From positions 711,501 to 775,500 of the forward strand of contig CALZFC010000243.1 of NCBI GenBank assembly GCA_945643635.1: 64,000 bases of DNA, written 5' to 3'. Position numbers and translations under genes: made by a program. Position 1 is the first letter of the stretch. Each line of letters opens with the position of its first letter. This stretch comes from Allodiplogaster sudhausi (taxonomy: Eukaryota; Nematoda; Chromadorea; Rhabditida; Diplogasteridae). This document shows, piece after piece, positions 61,001-64,000 of this stretch. The notes beneath the pieces are model-generated. The model made no database searches. It was not told the DNA's origin and was given only the letters and a program-made list of their open reading frames with translations.

Positions 61001-62290
61001 CGCCTTCAGTCTTGCAGCAAAAAAGCCTGCGAATTAGTGTTGCTATTCACTGAGAACTACAATGGCAGAAATTGACTGGAACTGACGCAGTTCGCGCAGC
61101 CAAAAGAACAGGGAAAAGGATCTTTTTAAAGAAAATATCGAGCTATTTTTAAAGTTAGCTTTTATTTTTACATCGTTTGCAAAATGCATGGAATACATAA
61201 GTATTTATGTAAAGTATTTCGGTCTCGTACTTGATCCTTTTTGCGCCTCACATTATGAATTCAATATCCTATCTCTCCATGTTAACATCAAGATTAACTT
61301 TTGAAACCATGTTTTATCACCGTTGTTCACATATAAACCACCTGTTCGGCATATTCGGCCCATGATCGAACCTGGGACGTTCGCATCGATCTTCTGGTAC
61401 ACAACCACTCGGCCAACCTTTATATATAGCAGCGATCTTGTATCGTCGGTAGCAGTGCGCGAGGAGGCGCATGCAAGCGACGACGGAAGAGACGACGACG
61501 AGGAGAAGCACGGAGAGCGCGCCGTAGAAAACGCTTGGCGGCAGCGAGTGCCACCTGCCAATTCAAATTCTCTTTTTTCCCGCCTTTTCTGTTAGATAGA
61601 ATTTATTGATTTATTTTTTGCCCGCTTATTTACTTTTGAACAGCTTCTAAAAAAAATTTATGTTTCATTTTAAAAGAATACGACGATTTTATTTCAATTT
61701 ATTCACTTCCAACTACATTCTTTTTCTATTGATTATAGATATTTTTTTAAATAAATTATTCCTTTCATATCAACATTTATGTAACATTACGCAGGTATCT
61801 GCACCTAAAAAAGTTTTCTTTTTTCGAAGAGGAAGATGAATTAATTCAGGGAGGAATTTTCAGTATTATCGATTTAATGAAACAATTAGGTCGTATAATT
61901 AAGCAATTATTTAATTAATGTCCTCATATTAAAAAATATTATGGTCATCAAAAATATAAATTTCTTAGTTAGGTTTATCAATATAGTAAAGAAGCCTCCT
62001 ACCAGCTAGGCTGCTCACTGCTATCATCAGCACTGTGGTGGTCCAGCAAAGTATTAGTGGACCACAATCCCATTGTTCCTTAAACTGTAGAAGTATCGAT
62101 TCGAGTTGCACTCTTAATTATTTTCTCCACTCATAAATTGATTGTCTTTTGGTTAATAGAAATATCATGAAAAAAAGCAACCAGTCAGTTTTCCTGATGA
62201 CAATTTGAATAAAAGCTTGAATGAATCATGAATAAGGTAATCGATTGATATTGAATGGCTTTAATTTAGTCATTCAAACCTGTCTATTTT

Positions 62291-62325
<35 letters not shown>

Positions 62326-62420
62326 ACTTCCTCTCTCTCTTCTCTCAGTCTCTCTCACCCTCTCCTCTCTTCCTACCTCTTCAACGGCCGTTGTAGCTTC
62401 TTCCTCGCTCCGCCTCTCAT
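44000..62420 (-). CDS. Synaptotagmin-like protein: TM helix, Pro-rich linker, C2A, C2B (about 455 aa)
   Basis: Minus-strand exons, 5' to 3': 62420-62377, 61554-61418 (TM), 56723-56603 (linker), 50042 to about 50004 or 49922 (linker, 3' end unresolved), 47626-47560, 47407-47335, 47172-47087 (C2A begins), 47009-46899, 46721-46671, 46501-46373, 46136-46016 (C2B begins), 45582-45497, 45210-45125, 44467-44347, 44095-44000 (TAA). Synaptotagmins are single-pass proteins whose C2 domains bind membranes, often with calcium, in exocytosis and membrane traffic (family knowledge). Both C2 domains carry DPYVK and the C-terminus has the conserved W-H-S-I. If the fourth exon ends at 50004 with a GC donor, the whole reading frame is 1368 bases and in phase; no GT donor in that exon gives the required phase. 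The C2 half is secure. The first two exons are inferred from phase agreement and a convincing TM segment. Confidence 0.8.
46373..47626 (-). CDS. C2A domain and acidic linker of the synaptotagmin-like gene
   Basis: Exons 47626-47560 ([12 protein letters not shown]), 47407-47335 (ending SCFR, GC donor), 47172-47087 ([20 protein letters not shown]), 47009-46899 ([18 protein letters not shown]), 46721-46671 ([17 protein letters not shown]) and 46501-46373 ([13 protein letters not shown] to MHIVASQ, GC donor). By alignment of motifs, the classical calcium ligands read E, D, D, E, G, against five Asp in synaptotagmin-1, so this C2A probably does not bind calcium normally. The exon 47626 acceptor could be after TTTTTAG or after TGACAG; both enter in phase 2. 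Confidence 0.88.
47408..47559 (-). repeat. Synaptotagmin intron made almost entirely of CT repeat (sense)
   Basis: This 152-base intron between the exons ending at 47560 and starting at 47407 is CT repeat on the transcribed strand from 8 bases after the donor (GTAGTCTCTC) to the acceptor (TCTTCTTCCCAG). Confidence 0.85.
48187..48256. repeat. 41 bp-period tandem duplication
   Basis: A 29-base word beginning GGCCGAACGACGAAATTTCA occurs at 48187-48215 and again identically at 48228-48256. Confidence 0.9.
49821..49905 (+). repeat. Degenerate hexanucleotide repeat, TAAGGN
   Basis: Units TAAGGC, TAACGA, TAAGGC, TAAGGA, TAAGCT, TAAGCT, TAAGGT, TAAGGA follow one another with period 6 from about 49855, with looser copies before. 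It resembles but does not equal the nematode telomere repeat TTAGGC. Confidence 0.75.
49922..50042 (-). CDS. Linker exon of the synaptotagmin-like gene (3' end uncertain)
   Basis: Acceptor CTTTTCCAG|T at 50043 joins in phase to the exon ending at 56603, giving [22 protein letters not shown], a smooth Ser/Asp-rich linker. Donor choice is unclear. GT sites (at about 49936 and 49922) end in phases 1 and 0, but the next recognised exon (47626) needs phase 2. GC donors CTGC|GCGAGG (exon end 50004) or ACG|GCAACG (49974) give phase 2. Alternatively a small exon between 47627 and 49921 has been missed. The ATG in another frame at 50039 is a shadow. Confidence 0.65.
50043..55426. other. Long synaptotagmin intron, repeats only
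   Basis: GA tracts at 51478-51663, 52175-52204, 53060-53160, 53504-53543, 53850-53990, 54418-54540 (with GGA repeat 54440-54474) and 55217-55327. A two-copy tandem repeat lies at 51016-51135. No exon supported. Confidence 0.65.
51016..51135. repeat. Two-copy diverged tandem repeat of about 60 bp
   Basis: Each copy runs GTAACRGTTACA...CAAAATGTTC.ACTATTA.ATATTT...CCAACGCTAC.AAGC; the copies abut and differ at several positions. Confidence 0.75.
55427..55436 (-). promoter_or_regulatory. Poly(A) signals AATAAATAAA after the alternative terminal exon
   Basis: Overlapping AATAAA hexamers on the minus strand, about 70-80 bases beyond the TAG at 55505-55503, at the distance expected for a nematode 3' untranslated region. 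The surrounding DNA is AT-rich with other TTTATT-like words, so chance occurrence is possible. Confidence 0.4.
55503..55560 (-). CDS. Alternative 3'-terminal exon, phase-compatible with the synaptotagmin-like gene
   Basis: Acceptor ATAATTGCAG, then 58 bases encoding [18 protein letters not shown] and TAG, entered in phase 2. The upstream exon ending at 56603 leaves in phase 2, giving [12 protein letters not shown] and so on. AATAAA-type signals follow on the same strand about 70-80 bases after the stop. This would yield a transmembrane protein with the proline-rich linker but no C2 domains. It could instead be the last exon of a separate nested gene. Confidence 0.5.
56603..56723 (-). CDS. Proline-rich linker exon of the synaptotagmin-like gene
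   Basis: Encodes [18 protein letters not shown] and onward to [11 protein letters not shown], ending TC|GTGAGG in phase 2; the donor runs directly into GA repeats. An internal ATG at 56712 could serve as an alternative start that bypasses the TM exon. The acceptor AAATTAG lacks a pyrimidine tract, but its phase (1) matches the TM exon ending at 61418, and the frame has a TAA a few codons further upstream. The 5' boundary is the weak point. Confidence 0.6.
56724..61345. other. Synaptotagmin intron between linker and transmembrane exons
   Basis: CT tracts (57510-57560, 57720-57860, 58028-58053, 58930-59050) then GA tracts (58160-58240, 58460-58490, 59515-59560, 59700-59870, 60050-60190, 60610-60760). 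A TATAAAAAG word occurs on the minus strand near 59990-60000 but has no supporting promoter context. No exon supported. Confidence 0.6.
61346..61420 (-). pseudogene. tRNA-related sequence next to the transmembrane exon
   Basis: Minus strand: TTGGCCGAGTGGTTGTGTACC (A box of Leu/Ser-tRNA type) and CCCAGGTTCGATCATGGG (B box with a partly paired T arm). Acceptor pairing is weak and no clear anticodon stem forms. It is probably a SINE head or tRNA pseudogene. Its first bases form the donor of the synaptotagmin TM exon. Confidence 0.35.
61418..61554 (-). CDS. Transmembrane exon of the synaptotagmin-like gene
   Basis: Between acceptor TTGGCAG and donor AAAG|GTTGGC this encodes [20 protein letters not shown] followed by [19 protein letters not shown]: one hydrophobic span of about 23 residues, then Cys and basic residues, as in the N-terminal part of synaptotagmins. 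It enters in phase 2 and leaves in phase 1, agreeing with flanking exons. The donor overlaps the start of a tRNA-like sequence. Confidence 0.6.
62377..62420 (-). CDS. Possible first coding exon of the synaptotagmin-like gene
   Basis: ATG at 62420, encoding [14 protein letters not shown], with a good donor AAGAG|GTAGGA in phase 2 as required by the TM exon. The short basic N-terminus is unusual for a lumenal tail. No in-frame stop was seen close upstream, so the true start could be elsewhere. Chosen on phase and donor only. Confidence 0.4.
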
Positions 62421-63380
62421 GTGTCTCACAATCAGAACGGTGCTCTCTGCTCTCTCTCTCTTTCTCTTTCTCTCTCTCTCCTTCCTTTCTGCAGCTGAAG
62501 AAGCGAGAGAAGCAGAAGAGTTCCTTGGGTGAGGCACCTCTCACGTATACATTTAGCTCAACTAAAAAACGTTTTTAAAATTAAATTAAACTATTTGATT
62601 AGCGGCTTAAAAGTTGACGTAAAATCCCCGTTAAATGAGCTTGAATGTTTTATGCGGGGAAAACAAAATTTGTTCGCGTTCAAACCGTACAACACTGTAT
62701 ATACATAGAATGTTTTGTGCACGTAGTAATTTTCTGTTCGGTTGATACATACATCTTTTAGCAGCCGCGGGATTCATAATAGTCTGGAGACGTCAGAAAC
62801 TCCAGACAAAAGTTCAATGCTGCGGCTAAATATGGTAGAACGGGAAAAGAAGTTGTTTCGATGAAAGAATCGGGAAGGAAAAATAAGTAACAATAGATTG
62901 GCAAGTATGTAAGAAGCGTTACAACTGCAAGAGGAGGGGAGGTCAAACGCGAATTAGAGAGACATAGAGAAGGAGAGAGAGCAAGGGAGAGAGAGAAAGC
63001 GAGAGAGAGAGAGAGAAAGAGAAAGCGAGAGATAGAGAGAGAGATATTAGATCGAAGAATGGATACGCCTTGACTTTTTCTCTCAGCGCTCTGGACATGC
63101 ATGGTCGTGATCATCAAAAATGAATGAGAAAAAGGGGGAGGGAGGGACAGAGCGAGAGAAAGACAGAGAAATAGCAGAGAATCAAGCACGACAGACAGAG
63201 AACATTTGATTGGTAACGTTGTAGGAGGTGAAGACAAGACATGAGAGCATTTGCCAGAGAGAGAGAGAGAAAGAGTGAGCTTGAGATCAAAAGAAAAAAA
63301 GTATACAAAAAAGCTATAGATACATAGATAGGGAGTATGAAAGACAAAGGGTTAGGCCATACAAGTATGAACAGCAGTTC
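62421..63380. other. Spacer between the 3' end of the unknown gene and the synaptotagmin-like start
   Basis: Both neighbours are on the minus strand. The 960 bases hold a short CT tract at about 62450-62485 and GA tracts at 62955-63045; no exon identified. A short plus-strand frame at 62491-62528 (LKKREKQKSS) ends at a GTGAGG but has no partner. Confidence 0.5.
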
Positions 63381-63449
63381 TTATGAGCTGTTCTCTATGG
63401 TGATTTCGTAGAGTTCGTCGAGAAATCGAACGGCCATAATGCCCTTCAC
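63381..63449 (-). CDS. 3'-terminal coding exon of an unrecognised gene
   Basis: Acceptor GATATTAG|GTG, then 22 codons in phase 0 reading VKGIMAVRFLDELYEITIEN then SS and TAA. Residue pattern and GC use look coding, and the exon length is an exact multiple of three. No upstream partner exon could be recognised between 63450 and 64000, so the rest of the gene probably lies beyond the window on the minus strand. I do not recognise the family. Confidence 0.5.
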   Translation of the reverse strand: MKGIMAVRFLDELYEITIENSS

Positions 63450-64000
63450 CTAATATCCATTTTTCTCTCCGTATCTCACTTCAGCTCCCTCCTATTTCTT
63501 TTATCTTTCTATCTCACGCTCTTTCACTCATTCTCTCTCTCTTTTCACACCAGCAAACATCCTCCGGAGATTGTATCCAGAGCTCTTTATGCCTCATATA
63601 TGGATTAGTGGATAATCCGGAAAGGACGTGCGCGGCATGACAACGGAAAGTGAGAAGGAGAAAAGCATGCGGCAAAACGACAACAAGTGCCGATTTGTGC
63701 GCGGTTTCACTTATATGAGTTCCATGCATGTAAATCTACACACGAACTGAAGCAGCATACCATTGCAGAAGTAAAAAGAGTCCAAATGTTCACTAGCCCT
63801 ATTAGACGCCTTCAAGAATCCACAGGAAATAGCCATGATGTGATCGAAGCAAATACTACTCATGTACTTATTAATTAGCCACGCTCATTTTTGTTCAAAT
63901 ATTCACGCACGACAATACAAGTGTTTATCAATAAAATAAAATAAATATGATTTTTTGTGTATATTGCTAAACGTATTTTGTGTTTGAAGTATTGTAAAAA
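63450..64000. other. Right end of window
   Basis: Presumed intron upstream of the terminal exon 63449-63381. A 71-codon minus-strand frame (63514-63729, containing NPYMRHKELWIQSPEDVCWC) has no donor in the phase needed for that exon, so it is not called. Confidence 0.4.

Noticed and set aside
61253..61561. 102-codon minus-strand frame starting MAGGTRCRQ
   Set aside because: Alternative frame of the transmembrane exon that runs into the tRNA-like segment. The frame with the hydrophobic helix agrees in phase with its neighbours.
1..64000. CRISPR array, operon or bacterial contamination
   Set aside because: No spaced identical repeats, no Shine-Dalgarno-linked genes and clear GT-AG introns throughout; the DNA is eukaryotic.

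Overview
This is a eukaryotic genome window, almost certainly from a nematode. Short, GC-rich, intron-split exons are scattered through AT-rich DNA loaded with (GA)n/(CT)n microsatellites. The best lineage marker is a gene that joins a FMRFamide-type seven-transmembrane receptor to a C-terminal globin domain. That architecture is described in nematodes as GLB-33 of Caenorhabditis elegans and a relative in Ascaris. Introns are far longer and more repetitive than in Caenorhabditis. I cannot name the species. Almost all long uninterrupted reading frames here are translations of GA/CT repeats (Ser-Leu or Arg-Glu runs) and are not genes. I built the gene models by hand from splice sites, intron phase and protein logic.

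Three gene models are well supported, with one fragment of a fourth. (1) Plus strand, 226-43222: an amnionless (AMN) homologue, lacking only its 5' end, with extracellular exons at 226-1590 and cysteine-rich, transmembrane and tail exons at 40163-43222, separated by a roughly 38.6 kb intron. (2) Minus strand, 10492-2526: an 18-exon, 658-residue GPCR-globin chimera lying wholly inside that AMN intron on the opposite strand. (3) Minus strand, 62420-44000: a synaptotagmin-like protein with one transmembrane segment, a proline-rich linker, a degenerate C2A and an intact C2B. It converges tail to tail with AMN near 43.9 kb and carries a possible alternative 3'-terminal exon at 55.5 kb. (4) Minus strand, 63449-63381: the last exon of an unrecognised gene.

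The rest is intron or spacer. It holds dense microsatellites and at least five inverted-repeat DNA transposon derivatives: two 1.1-1.2 kb foldback elements with TA/CAGT ends, a 378 bp MITE with a perfect 8 bp target duplication, a 162 bp MITE, and a roughly 1.8 kb element whose ends are phased 20 bp GGCGTCC arrays. There are also a few degenerate tRNA-like segments. Notable gene-level points are three GC-AG introns, sense-strand GA tracts that begin at many 5' splice sites, and the antisense nesting of the receptor-globin gene. AMN is known as the membrane anchor of the endocytic receptor cubilin, the GPCR-globin is a presumed neuronal haem/redox-linked peptide receptor, and synaptotagmins act in membrane traffic. 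Nothing in the window suggests that the three share a pathway.
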